Positions 1 through 11,806 of a stretch of DNA of 64,000 nt are shown here, piece by piece (positions within the stretch are counted from its first letter, which is position 1; each line of letters begins with the position of its first letter). Both the position numbers and the translations under genes were made by a program. The notes under the pieces are model-generated. The model had not been told where the DNA came from and searched no databases. It saw only the letters and a list, made by a program, of their open reading frames with translations. Source of the DNA: Dipylidium caninum (taxonomy: Eukaryota > Platyhelminthes > Cestoda > Cyclophyllidea > Dipylidiidae); NCBI GenBank assembly GCA_017562135.1, contig QEYB01000715.1, forward strand, positions 868,001-932,000. The letters are read 5' to 3'.

Positions 1-3000
1 GTCTTGTACAAAATCTGCTCAAATTCGGCCGTCTGGCGTCCTTTCCATGGGTGGACGGAGTTCCGCTTATTTCACCTAGTGACGAAACCGAACCGGCTAT
101 GGCCTCTTCCCCATCAGAGCTTCAAATGCGTCTCCTCATGTTCGCCACGCACCTCTCACCAACCAACGCTTCAGCTCAGGCGTGGCTCCACATGGCCCAT
201 TGGTGCTACGAGAGAGGGCAACACGATGTACGGTTCACTGTACTTCCATTGGTTCTACTTCTTGCTCAGTATTTACACCTTTCCCTCCCTTTTAATCTGT
301 GTTTTCTTACAATTAGTGCTAATGGCCTTTTTTATATTTAGATCAAACAGATTAAGGCGGAATCGGAACGAGTTCTTGCGATCACACAACTGGAACCTAT
401 TACGACTACGTTATTTGACGCACTCACGCCAGACGAACGTCAATCGCTCTCTCAACTTGTTCCCCTTGAGATCAGTGGGCAGGATAAATCAATTGAAGTT
501 CGCATTCTAGCCAAATTATATACTTTTCTCAGTGATAATGAGGGTGATTTACGGTCGCATAGGCATTGCATCGATGACCTCTCCACAAATTATGTTCATT
601 TGGATAATTCTGTTAGTTTTATCTCACTTTTGCTCTTTGTACCCTCTACACCCTTCTAACAAATGAGGTTTTTCCTTTAGTTGAGACGCTTATTTGCTGA
701 TCATTTATCGAGGGGAACCAATCTAAATACTGAGACCTTAGCGTTGGATGGTCCTTTGTTGTCTGGATGCTCATCGCTTGCCTCACTATTGATTACCCGG
801 CTTTACACATTACACTCATTTGCTGCTCAGGCCTACGTTACCTTTCTGTCGGTCGCTGGCCAGCATATCAATGAAGAATCTAATGCATTGAAGGAGAGCA
901 TTCGACCACTCCAACCTAAGTTGGGTAATTTAACTTGGTTAACCCCCAACTTTATTCTGTCCCCTGAATGGAATTTACTTAATCATTCAATTTTGTCTAC
1001 GTATATGCGTTGCCGTCTTTCACTGGCTCCTTGCTAGTTTTTGGGTGTTTGCTTCAAGCCTTGTACCTTACAACTCATGTTTGTCATTCCTATTCAGCTA
1101 CTCTGCGGCTGTTACACCTTCTCGATGAACCATGTCGGTTTTTGCGTAATACAGTGAGGAACCTAGTTGTCCACGGCAATTCCAACGAATCACCTTTCTT
1201 GTCTCCATTACCTGCCTTCACTACCGCACACTCGGGGCCGCTCGTGTGGGCGGGCTGTCTTCCACAGATCTTGGACCGTTTGGGACATCCTGACCCTGCA
1301 GTTCGCCGCTGTCTAGTGGACCTCCTTGCTCGTCTTATTCGCATGACCAACACAGAATCTCCAAGCACTGATCGAGCCTTACCGAATCAGCTGGTCTTTC
1401 CTAGCATTGTCGGTAGTAAGGGAATTGATTGTGGTAAGTGAATCACACCACCATTCCCCGACATAAATTTATTCGAGTCTTGCCTCTGTCTACTGGCACA
1501 CTGTGTTGACTTTTTAAAAAAGCACAACTTGATGTACGCGCACGAAGTCATGGTGAGCTGGTCACGACGCTTTGTAACACTGGATACGGAAAACTAGTAG
1601 GGCAGGTATTTTCTTTCGTGATGGAGATGCGGCGCATTGCTGTCCTGTGGGAGGAACTCTGGTCAGGCGTACTCATTCAACATGTGGATGACTTGAACCG
1701 AAAGGTATGTCTTATTTGTCAAAACCTGACCTGGCACCGAGTCATCCTAGAATAATGGCCATTTCATTCCATTTCTTAAGTCTTCATGCCTCTTTGTATG
1801 CTTGTTATTAAAGGTTTTTTTCATCTATAGTCACTTGTTTTTCTATTTTGTCTCCTTTTAGGTAAATGCGTTCGAGCGAGACATGAAAAATTCAGTTAAA
1901 ACGCTCGCTCCATCGTCGAATACTAAAAAAATCGGGCAGTCAGATGAAAATACGGATGCTGTGGCTCAGATGAACTCTATTCGCAAACTCCGGTATGAGT
2001 CCCTGCTGGCACCTACTTTCTCGATCATCCAGCAACTTTGTGCGCTAACTCTCGAAATTCACCCTCAAACGAGTCACGAAGCTTGGTTCCAAAGCACTTT
2101 CAAACAAGCAAGTCCTTGGTCGTGGAAATTTTACTTTTCCTATTCCTTATTTATGATTCAAATCACTTTTACATCGTTTAGTTTTTTAAAACTAATTCAT
2201 TTTAATAGTGGTTATCTTCACTCACATTGTTGTCAGGTGATTAGTGGAGTAATTCGGCACTCCATTGCGAAAAAGGGACAGTTATGGTTGGGAGTTTTGT
2301 GGCTAATAATTCTCTAAGAATTTTTCCCGGTAATAATATTTGTTAAATCTTCATTCTTGTCAGTACATTGAAGAGACGGTTACATCTTTGAAGAAGTTCT
2401 GCAGCTCACCAGTTCCGGCCAGTAAGAGTTCACCTGTCGCGCTTCTACAACGACTTTTATCGCGTTTTCAAACACTTAATCAAAAGGCTAAAGTGGGTGA
2501 TGATGAAAAAGCCCGTTTCCTGGCTACACCGAGCCGGAGCATGAGTCTCCTCCAAATCTCGCCAAATCTCTTCGCCCTCAGTGGCAATCTGGAAATCCCT
2601 TTGCCAGGTCGTGCATACCTTCACCTCGCTCGTGTTGGCCCTAAAATAAGTGTATACCCAACGAAAACACGTCCCAAGCGCATTGTATTTTGGACCGAGG
2701 AGGGTCAGTCCTACCCCTATCTCCTCAAATGTTTGGAAGATTTGCGTTTAGATGCGCGCATAATGGATCTCATGCGACTAACTAACACCGCCTTTCGATC
2801 TAAAGACGTTGCGCGTTCCGCCATTACCACTGCACGTACCTACTCGGTAACTCCCATTGGCCCGAAGGCCGGTCTTATCCAGATGGTGCAAGGTGCAATG
2901 CCTCTATTCACCCTCTACAAACGTTGGCAACAGAGGAAAGTAGTAGACGCTTCCCTGAATGGTGTAGTTGGAGAGCTCCCCAGTCTGCCTCTTCCGAAAC

Positions 3001-6000
3001 CTTCTGAATTATTTTATAACAAATTGAAGGAGTTTTTGCCTCCCCCTCTCACCACATCCAGCCCACGTTCTTCGTGGCCCAAAGATGTTCTCCTCAAGGT
3101 ACTTTCATTTTTCATCCTTATGACAACGCGTGTACCTCATTTTTTTGTTGCGAATCTAACTAATTTGAAGTTCACTGCCGAGTTTTTAAGCGTCTCGCCA
3201 AGTTCTTTCATTTTACTGAGACATTTGGACTTGTTATAAATAAAATGTACTTTAGGTCTTCTACGCGCTGGAATCTGAGACACCAGCTGATCTCCTGACT
3301 CGTGAACTGTGGGCGGCAAGTCCAAACATGTCTGCCTGGTGGCGAGCCTCCCTAACATTTGCTTCATCTCTCGGCATCACTTCGGCTTTTGGTTACCTCA
3401 TCGGTCTTGGTGATCGTCATCTGGACAACCTCCTAATTGATCTGACTACGGGCAGACTCATCCATATCGACTTTAACGTTTGTTTCGACGAGGGACTTTC
3501 CTTGCGAGTACCTGAACTGGTTCCTTTCCGTTTTACACGAATCCTCCGCCATCCTCTGGGACCCTTGTGTGACCCATCATCTATCAGTACAGGTGGTGGG
3601 GGCACTTTCGGGGCCAATTTCCTCCTGACTCTTGGTACTTGCTCGTCAATCCAAGAGCTTTTCCGTATTCAACTCCAAAGCTTCGAAATTGATCCTCCCA
3701 TCGATTGGATGCGAGCAACAACCAAAGAATCGTCTTGGACTACTTTCGATCTCGTATATTTTGCCGCCTATCGGGCTGGTTGTTTATCTACTTCCGCTGA
3801 TACCCTTTCCCCCACTGACCGAGAACAAGTCACCAAGAAGCGGCGTGTGTTTGAGAGGTTGCATGTCGAGTTACAGAGATATGCAGGTAAGTCTTGATTC
3901 ACCGAGTACAGTCATATTTTTCTCATCTTTTATTCCTTTGACTGCGGTTTCTGGTCTGTAGGGCTGTTGGCTGCCCGTTTCGCTGAGATCCATTCTTCCA
4001 CTGATGATTTGTGTGAGCAGTTATGTTCTGCCATGAATACACTTGAAGAGAATCTCCAAGTCTGGGGAACCCTTCACAAAAACCAATCCAGAGTTGAAGA
4101 AATTATTCGGCAACTTGCCATCCTTAAAGATATCCCCAGTAGCGGTGAGCAACTTGCGGGTTTCGAGTCGCGTTGCCGTGAGGCAGAGGAGAAAAAACAT
4201 CAGGTGTTGGAAGCAAAAAGTTGCTTGTGTGACTTTGCAACCAGCATGGAAAATGATATCACTAATGCTTTACGTATTCTGACCAAGTGGCTAACTCATG
4301 ATTTCAGCCTCCCCGAGGGCGTTAACCAGGATCTCGTGCAAATTATCACTGATTATCGAAATGTTGCTCGTTCATATATCATCCCAGATGATTCCCCACT
4401 CCATTTTGCCAAAGAATCCACTCAGTGGTTCTCTACCAAGCGTCTTCTCATTTCTGCACTCCGTGAATCTCTCGCATCCCCCATCTTAAAAAACGGCGTC
4501 ACTGCATCTTTCAAACAACTTTTCAATCTTCCTTCATATCCTTTACCAGATATGTCCACGTCTACCCTCATCCAGAGTATACTGATAGAGACTGAGGCCC
4601 ATCTCGACACCATGAAATCTCAACATTTTATCCCCCCCTCATTTGCCCCGAATGACTTGCCTTCCCTCCTTGTTCAAGGCGAAGCTAATTTAACCACATT
4701 TATCGGTGATCAAGACGCCGCAATGATCCTCCCGGCTTTCAAGTTGTCATTAATAAAAAATCTCGCCGCCGTGATTCACTCCATGTTTGCACTAGAGCCA
4801 TTGGAGCACATTGACCTCCTACATCAACACCTCGGTTTTGTTACCTGTGCGTTCAGTGTGTTGGATCCTTCCGGTAGGTCCACTGCAATGCCATTCTGGG
4901 CTGGTCACGAAGCGGACGCCAGTTGTGAGCTTCAATTTTTCCTCACCCTCTATCAGTTTATCACAAAATTGATTGAACTGCGCGACAATTTGTGCAACCT
5001 TCTTTTGCCAAAGCTGGAGGAAGCTATTCAGGAAGTTTCCCATGCAGACTTGGGTGTCTTGATTCATATTCGAAAAATACTACATGAAGGAGAAGTGGAA
5101 GGAATTCAGAACGAAGTAAACCAACTCCTTGTTCAACATGCTCAAAACTCATTGTCGGAGGTTCTTCTGGCAACTCACCTTGCCCTTTTAAATGCCGCCT
5201 CTGAGATGGAGGAATTATGTCAAAGACTAAATGATTATCCCATTACTGCCGTGACATGGGTGCGTGTAGATGTGATTTCTCGAGCAATCGCCAACCTTCA
5301 GGGTAAATGCTCTGTAGAACAAGGTGCTACAAGTCTTTGGGGTTGGCGCCGTGTCACTGAACAAGATACGGTTACCACTTGGTTTGATGAGGTCTACGTA
5401 GCTGGCATGGAAGTCTTCCTTAAAGTGACTCTTGAGCTCGGTTACTTATGGTTGGACGTTCGTGATGGAAGACTCCAGCACCATATTTCCTCTGTTCCTT
5501 GTGCCACCGCCTTGGAAAACGAATTTATTACTCGGTTGGCAGATCGCTTGGCTCTCGTGAGCGAATCAGTGTTGGCCTGTGGTCGTCTGATCTTGTCTCT
5601 TTTGGAAGAGTCTGGATTTTCGGTCCGACAGGCGATTTTTGAAATCGAGCGTATGATTCCTTTGCCGCATTTGCGAGGTCCACCTACCGTTTTCGTCGAC
5701 AGAATGATCCACTCAGCAGAGCTCTTCTTCCTTACTGTACAACCACCGGAAGTCCAGGCCCTTTTTGGCATGGCGGGCTCTGTTTTGGCGAGCTTGTTTG
5801 CCTCCACTAGTTCTTATGTATCCACGGCGATTGCAACAAGGGAACTGTACGCCAACGAAGCCCATGTTAAGCTACTTCGAAAAGTGAAGCAAGCCTTTGA
5901 TTGGCTTCATAATTTACAAGATCTGTCGACGACATCCCTTCGAAACTTTTTAAAACGCCTCCAGGCGTGTATAACCGAATTTAAGGCCGAAAATGAACAA

Positions 6001-7950
6001 TTGGATGGTATAGCACTAGAGCTTTGTGACTTTGGGGACGCCATTTGTTCAGCTGAATACGATCGCCTCTTGTAAGTGAAAACTCCTATTTCTCCAACTG
6101 ATTTCTTTTTCTCCTACTTGTCTATCCCTCTAAGTCTAGTTGCTGCGCCGCCTCTTTGGTGACTTCGATATGTATTTTTGATGTCTTCTGCAATGTTGAC
6201 TTTGTTTCTTTTGGAGCTACAACTGTTCTTCAACCTTATACTTTTTAGCGAGTCACCTGATGTGGACAAAGTGCTTACGCTTCTTGCCGACTACGATTCT
6301 CAATGTCAAACATACATCCAACTTTGTGACGAGCTTGAAACCCTTGACTCAGTTCTACTCAGAATGAAGGTATTTTTTGTGTGCTGGTTCGATACCAGCT
6401 TTTCACGTGTTTTGCCCATCACTCATCTTTTAAAACGATTTTTTTTATAAGTACTACTGTGTTATCACTCAGTTTTCATATGCCCTTTATCCTGCCTTCA
6501 TACTTAATTCTTTATGTAAGCACTTTTAGGCGCATGTGTTGTCACTTGCTCCGACACATATTTCTCTTTTGCCTCGATCGTTTGAATCACTTTCCCATCA
6601 CCCCTTTTAGAATGAATATTTTCTCGACTGGCCTGCTACTGAATGGGCTAAGGCTTATGTGCCGGGTCCAAACGGAACAACTGTGCCGCTCGTTGAAGCA
6701 TTATCCAACTGCTTGGTTGAAGCCCAAGAGGATTTGGCGCACTCCGTCGGACGCCTAGATTCACTAACCTTAGCATTAGCCGGTGATACTACTTCCATTG
6801 CTCAAAAAACTTCTGGTCCCAAGAACCGGAAGAAGAAGAAGAATAGTTTCGCCGTTCCATTTAACGAAAATTACGAAGGAGAGGTCGCTAACCTTCTGCA
6901 GATTCGTCAGATATTCTCTGATTTTAAAGCACGTTTTCTGTCAGAAGTAGGTTTACTCCATAGCTTGTTTGTTGCTTACAATTACATATTTCACATGATT
7001 AATCTGATTACCTGGTTCTCATTTGATGTTGATGCAAATATTCGTAACTGCCAGCATGTTTTTGCTTTTCAGATGCATCCCTATGTTAAACAGTTGCTTC
7101 GTCTTAGCCAGCTGTCAAGTAATGCGGCGTCGGAGCACATTTGGTTTAAGTGGTTGGAATGCCAGGAGACTTGGTCGGTGACCGCCGAGCGAATGGTGCA
7201 AAACTTTTCCGCTCTGCTCACTACTTTGTCAACAAACACAGTCGAAAAAGAGAAGGGGGCGGTGTTCTCACTTGTTGGCCTTATTCTTAATGACTGTCTG
7301 GAAGTGCGTAACAATCTGACGCCTCTTCTTACAAAACTCATTCAAACTGGTATCTGGACCACCTTGAAGAATTTGGGTTCTCCGATATTATTTGCAGCAA
7401 CTCTTCGGAAATTGGGATTCGATGAGGAGAAGATGGAAGTGGGTGTTGAATCCCAATTTTCTGGTTCCAGCACCCTTGGAGACCATCCCGTATGTCTCAT
7501 TTCTAGCTTCATGTTGCTTGTTTAGTTCCAAGTGCTAATGTTCCCTTTAAATTATGCTTTTTCCCAAAGTATTGTGACGTGTGGAATTTTCAGACCTATT
7601 AGAGCGTACTTATGTGGTCATCTACATTAGCCTTACATCGTTCTGCCGCAAATCTGAAACTGGCAGCCCATGCAGTTCCTCACACGAATATCCTATTAAA
7701 TTTTTCTTTGTGAATGTCGCAGGTCTTGAGCCCGTCGAGCGATTCTCTAACACAGGAGCAGATTTCGCCTCAAGCGATGGAAGCTTTGCAGCGACTCTGT
7801 CGTCGTCTTCAAGGCGTGGATATGCGGCTTTCGGACAGAAGTGATGCCTCGGCTATGAGTCTCACAGAACAAGCGGATCTCTGTGTCCGTGCAGCCATGG
7901 ACCCCAAACACCTCTCGTCCATGTTTGAAGGCTGGACGCCGTGGGTGTGA
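1..7950 (+). CDS. SMG1: SMG1 PI3K-related kinase, 3' part (5' end outside window)
   Basis: Phosphorylates UPF1 in nonsense-mediated mRNA decay. Exons, chosen by homology and phase: <1-227, 342-611, 681-924, 1098-1433, 1523-1704, 1862-2107, 2237-2293, 2364-3098, 3256-3886, 3962-6071, 6249-6369, 6611-6946, 7073-7489, 7723-7950. FAT-type helical repeats come first (ATLRLLHLL at the start of exon 4). The kinase N-lobe is in 2364-3098 (KRIVFWTEEGQSYPYLLKCL region). The catalytic loop GLGDRHLDN and the activation segment HIDFNVCF are in 3256-3886. A long SMG1-specific helical insert fills 3962-7489. The FATC tail ends FEGWTPWV just before TGA 7948-7950. That tail and the RPxELxYxK linker distinguish SMG1 from ATM, ATR and mTOR. 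The junction after 2293 is the least certain, and the intron at 2108 uses a GC donor. The reading frame is open to base 1, so the N-terminal half lies to the left. The family identity is very firm. Confidence 0.93.
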
Positions 7951-8199
7951 GGGACCTGACTCGAGAGAATGAAAGCGGCCAAAATACCGTGGATCGAAAG
8001 TAGCGTGCAAATTGTTTACTTTGGGAGTGTGAGCGCACTTATAGTTTCCTAATACGTTGGCGTGACTATCCAATTCTCGGATTAACTGGACAACGTAATG
8101 TGCAATCTGCGGTCTCACTTTACTCGAGGTGTGCTTGACTTCCCTCCCGGAAGGCCAAGTCTACTTCACTTGAGTACCCGACTCTTTCTGTATTAAGGT

Positions 8200-8205
8200 A
8201 TTAAA
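8200..8205 (+). terminator. possible SMG1 polyadenylation signal (ATTAAA)
   Basis: A variant ATTAAA hexamer lies about 250 nt after the SMG1 stop codon. It is the first plausible poly(A) signal I noticed downstream. It is common in AT-rich DNA by chance and no cleavage site is visible. Confidence 0.3.
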
Positions 8206-11091
8206 ATCTTATTTTAGTGTCACTTCTCAGCACTCCTTTGGACCTCGATTCCTTGAAGGAAACCAACTTGTGTCTGCGCTGCTGCTCATCGTAACAAGTA
8301 TTAAATGAATCACGCCAGTCGTGCAAACTGCGTTCCCATCGGCTCTCGTTCTCCGTGTAAACGTCTGTCCCTCGTGCCTGCGCTCCTCTCCCTCGTTCGA
8401 TCCATTTCCACCACATATATACCTTTTAACGTACGACACGGACCTGTGACGCCTCGATGTACCTCTGTCCCTTTTACTTATCTGGAACCTACATTTGTTA
8501 GCGGATTTTTGAAAGTCCCGTTTACAATATTGTATTCTCCTATCCAGGATGCGTTTAAATAGGAATATTGGGTCCAATTCAACTGTCACGGTGTGCTAGC
8601 GTCAATTGAACACTATGCACTCCGAAAAATGATCTTCTATACGGCTCCAGTTTCTCCAATGGATTTTAGTCAAGATATCTGACTAGGTCGGCGGAGTAGC
8701 AGTTGTCGTACTGTGTGTTGAGGTTTCGTATATTTTTTTCAGCCGCACCGAATCTCTGATGATATGGTCATCATCCCGATTACACACGATCTCAGCTCGA
8801 ATTTCACTTTCACATAATCCTTTCTATATTTCAATTTAATATTGGATCGGCCGAATTGTTAGAGGTGAAGGTGCGTTGAGCTTTGTGGGGAGCACCTCTT
8901 CAAGTCAGGCAGTCTTCATCGGCTTGTCGGACCGGACAGCCTGGCGTGGCTGTTCAGCGGACTCCGCTCTGGACCAAAATACCTGTCCTACTGAAGTGAC
9001 ACTAGCAGCACTTGTATTTTTGGAAACCTCAGTTAAAACCGGTTAGTGGCCGGATTGGATATCCAATTTCAGATGATATTCATTTGTTTATGATTCTCCA
9101 GTTGAAAGTTGCGCTGTACGAAACGGCTGTTTGTATTTGTCTTTCGAGTCCCACCTCTAACGAAAACTGTGCTTGTGACGGTGAGGCTGGCCTCGCAATT
9201 AATGTACGAAGGTGCCAATCTTGTAGCGGAGGAGGGGACACCCACGTTTATAGGATGCGCTCTTCGTACTGTGCTGCCATTCCGAGTGAAGGGAGTCATC
9301 GCATCTAACCTGACCGTCACTAGGATCTGACATTTGCTTCGAGGCGGTGCCACTCACTCCGAGCGGAGTGTGCCCCGCCTCATTTTATTTGCTGTGCGGT
9401 TTTATGAAATTGCGGAAAGAAAGTCAAATCCAATGTTCGCGGTTTGCAAAAGGTCTATTAAAATCCATGTGAAGCCATAAAGACTCCCAAAGAGTCTCCA
9501 ACTCCGCAAAACCCTTGCTCAGAACTCTATGCTCTTTTAATACCCTGTGAGTTGGCACAGAAAGTCAGTGATCCAGCTACAGATTTTTGCCCGACTACGA
9601 TTGTCCACATTTAAAGCCACTTAACATAGTGTCGTCGCGCTCTTTCATGCCATTTTGTCGGGCTGTAAGGAAAAAGTGCGACTTTTCACCACTGCTGTTA
9701 CCGCCCACACGTGTGAGCGCGGTCCCAGACGCTTGTTTTTAGAATTTCGGCATGGTGGAGCTGACGAGCAGGCAGGCGACCATGACGACAACGAGGCCTC
9801 ACGCTGCGGGAGGAGGGAAGGGGGGCAGCGAAACGGTCAACCCCTCTGCGCCAATGTGACATTTTAGAAAGAGCTCTGTTTCGTCTTTTCAATATGCACG
9901 CTAAACAAGCCGTCAACCCTTGGTACTCAGTTTGTTGTTGCGTATTTCGCCTCCAATCCATTTCGGCCATGCAGCTCAGCTCCGTTCCAACCGTATTGCG
10001 AGAGCATTTTCAATAAATGTCGCCTAATCTGTGGCTTGGAGGCGAACCAAATTAGCCAACCACTTCATTGCCGCGCATCGGGCGTTGGCCACGCGTGGCC
10101 TCCATGCGTCCTCCGTGCTTTAAACTGTGGGTCAAACCAGACACATCGAATGGGGGACCCTGTGCCCGGGTGGCAGCACTCGCCACCCGCGACCCACCTA
10201 CTCGGCTTCCTTTCGCTCCCCCTCCGAGGCGTACGGGTTGCCGCCATTAGACCAACAGAGGGGTTGGAGTCGTGGCCACCTCCGGCCCAGTCGGTGTTGT
10301 CATTCGCACCTCGGGCGCATCGCCCGGGAGGGGCTCAACAAGGTATATGGCAATCCGTAGCACCACTAGAGCAAAATATCCTCATTAAATAACTTTATTG
10401 CCTCGTGTAAACCGCGAAATGAACGCTATCGACATGGGGATCTTTCCGTTGTGAGCTGTTTTATGCGCACCGGACACGTGGCGCTGATCTGCGGTTTGTG
10501 CGGGCGAACAAAGCATGAGAATAGCATTCCGTCACTAGATATTTCCCCGGATAAGCCTGAAAGCTCTTAACAAACAAAATAAACCCCTTTGCAGTTTTTC
10601 TTGCGCCCACGACAAAATGTTACGGTTATTTTAATTAACTTGCCCGTCTTAGGAGTGAAATATGAGGCCCAACTGCGAATTACAAGACCTCTGTTCGCGG
10701 GTCGAATTTGAAGTTGAGCGCGCACAAAAGTGGGCGAAACGTTAGGACACCTAAAATTTCCCCTCATTCCAAAAACCATTCACATCCTCAGTGCAACATG
10801 GTATTAAATTGGCGGAGGGACAAATTGCAAAGTGAAACCACCCCTTAGGAAGATTGGGAAGTTTTCACGCTGTGATGACTTTTCTTTAGCGTTAGTGTGA
10901 GGCCGAAAACGCCTCCTTGCGAGTTCAGCGACGAACTCGCGTGCTCCGCCGTTGCATTGCGGCGCAGTCGGAGGCAGCACTCGGTGCAGGCGGGTCCGCG
11001 CCATTCAGCGAAAGCGGCTGTCCACGCATACGCTCGGGCGAGTCCGCCCTCCATCCAACCTAATTGGTCTCCATTCCCCGTCCTCTCATTC

Positions 11092-11180
11092 ACGCCGCCC
11101 CTCACTCTCCCCTCATCCTCTCACACTCACTCTCTGTCTCCCTCTCTCTCTCCCTCTTCTCTCTCCCTCTCTCTCTCCGC
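11092..11180 (+). repeat. CT-rich low-complexity tract
   Basis: Nearly pure pyrimidine (CTCTCTCCCTCT-like) on the plus strand. Similar tracts recur at 11.46-11.53 kb. Their GA complement is seen on the plus strand at 11770-11816 and 14930-15010. Confidence 0.8.
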
Positions 11181-11767
11181 CCCTTTCTGTCTCGCAGAGC
11201 AGAGTCCGATTATCTGGTCTAACTGCCCCGTTGTGTGCGTTTCGCATGCGCGTCTAAATTAATCTCTGCCTGTCAATTTTCAAGTCGCTCGATAACAGAG
11301 CGAATGGGGAAGAGGGGGTGAGAGACGGGAGGCGGGAGGTGGAAGGTGGGTTGGGGGTGTTGGCTTAACTACGCACCGCACCTGCACACCTCCGCAGACA
11401 GGTTTATGTGTGTATGCAGAGGAGAGAATTCACGCAATTAGGCATTATTATCTCGTTACCCTCTCACGTTCTCCTCTCCCTCCCACCGCCTCGCCATCTC
11501 CCCCCCTCCTCCCTCTCTCTCTCCCTCCACACATACTTTTAGTCGCCACCCCAGTTCAGCTCTACGCGCGCAGCAAGCGGCTTGACACAACCATTTTCAA
11601 ATTAAGGCGATGTGGAGCTCTGTGTGATAGGGGTGGACCATTAACACCCGCTTGAGATGCTAATCTCGTCCCTCCCTGCTCCCGTCCCCATCCCCCGTCC
11701 CCATCCTCGCCCCCATTCCCTCTCCCCGGACCCCTACACCGCAAAGCGGCGACAGCTGCGATAGGAG

Positions 11768-11806
11768 AGGAAGGGAGGGAGGGAGGGAGGGAGAGTGCGG
11801 AGGGGG
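11768..11806 (+). repeat. (GGGA)n microsatellite-like tract
   Basis: Several consecutive GGGA/GGAG units in an otherwise purine-rich stretch, followed by a G run. It could form G-rich secondary structure. No coding frame crosses it convincingly. Confidence 0.65.

Noticed and set aside
10036..10392. Overlapping frames on both strands at 10.0-10.4 kb
   Set aside because: Three overlapping frames of similar length are expected from local high GC. None resembles a protein family and no splice context supports one.
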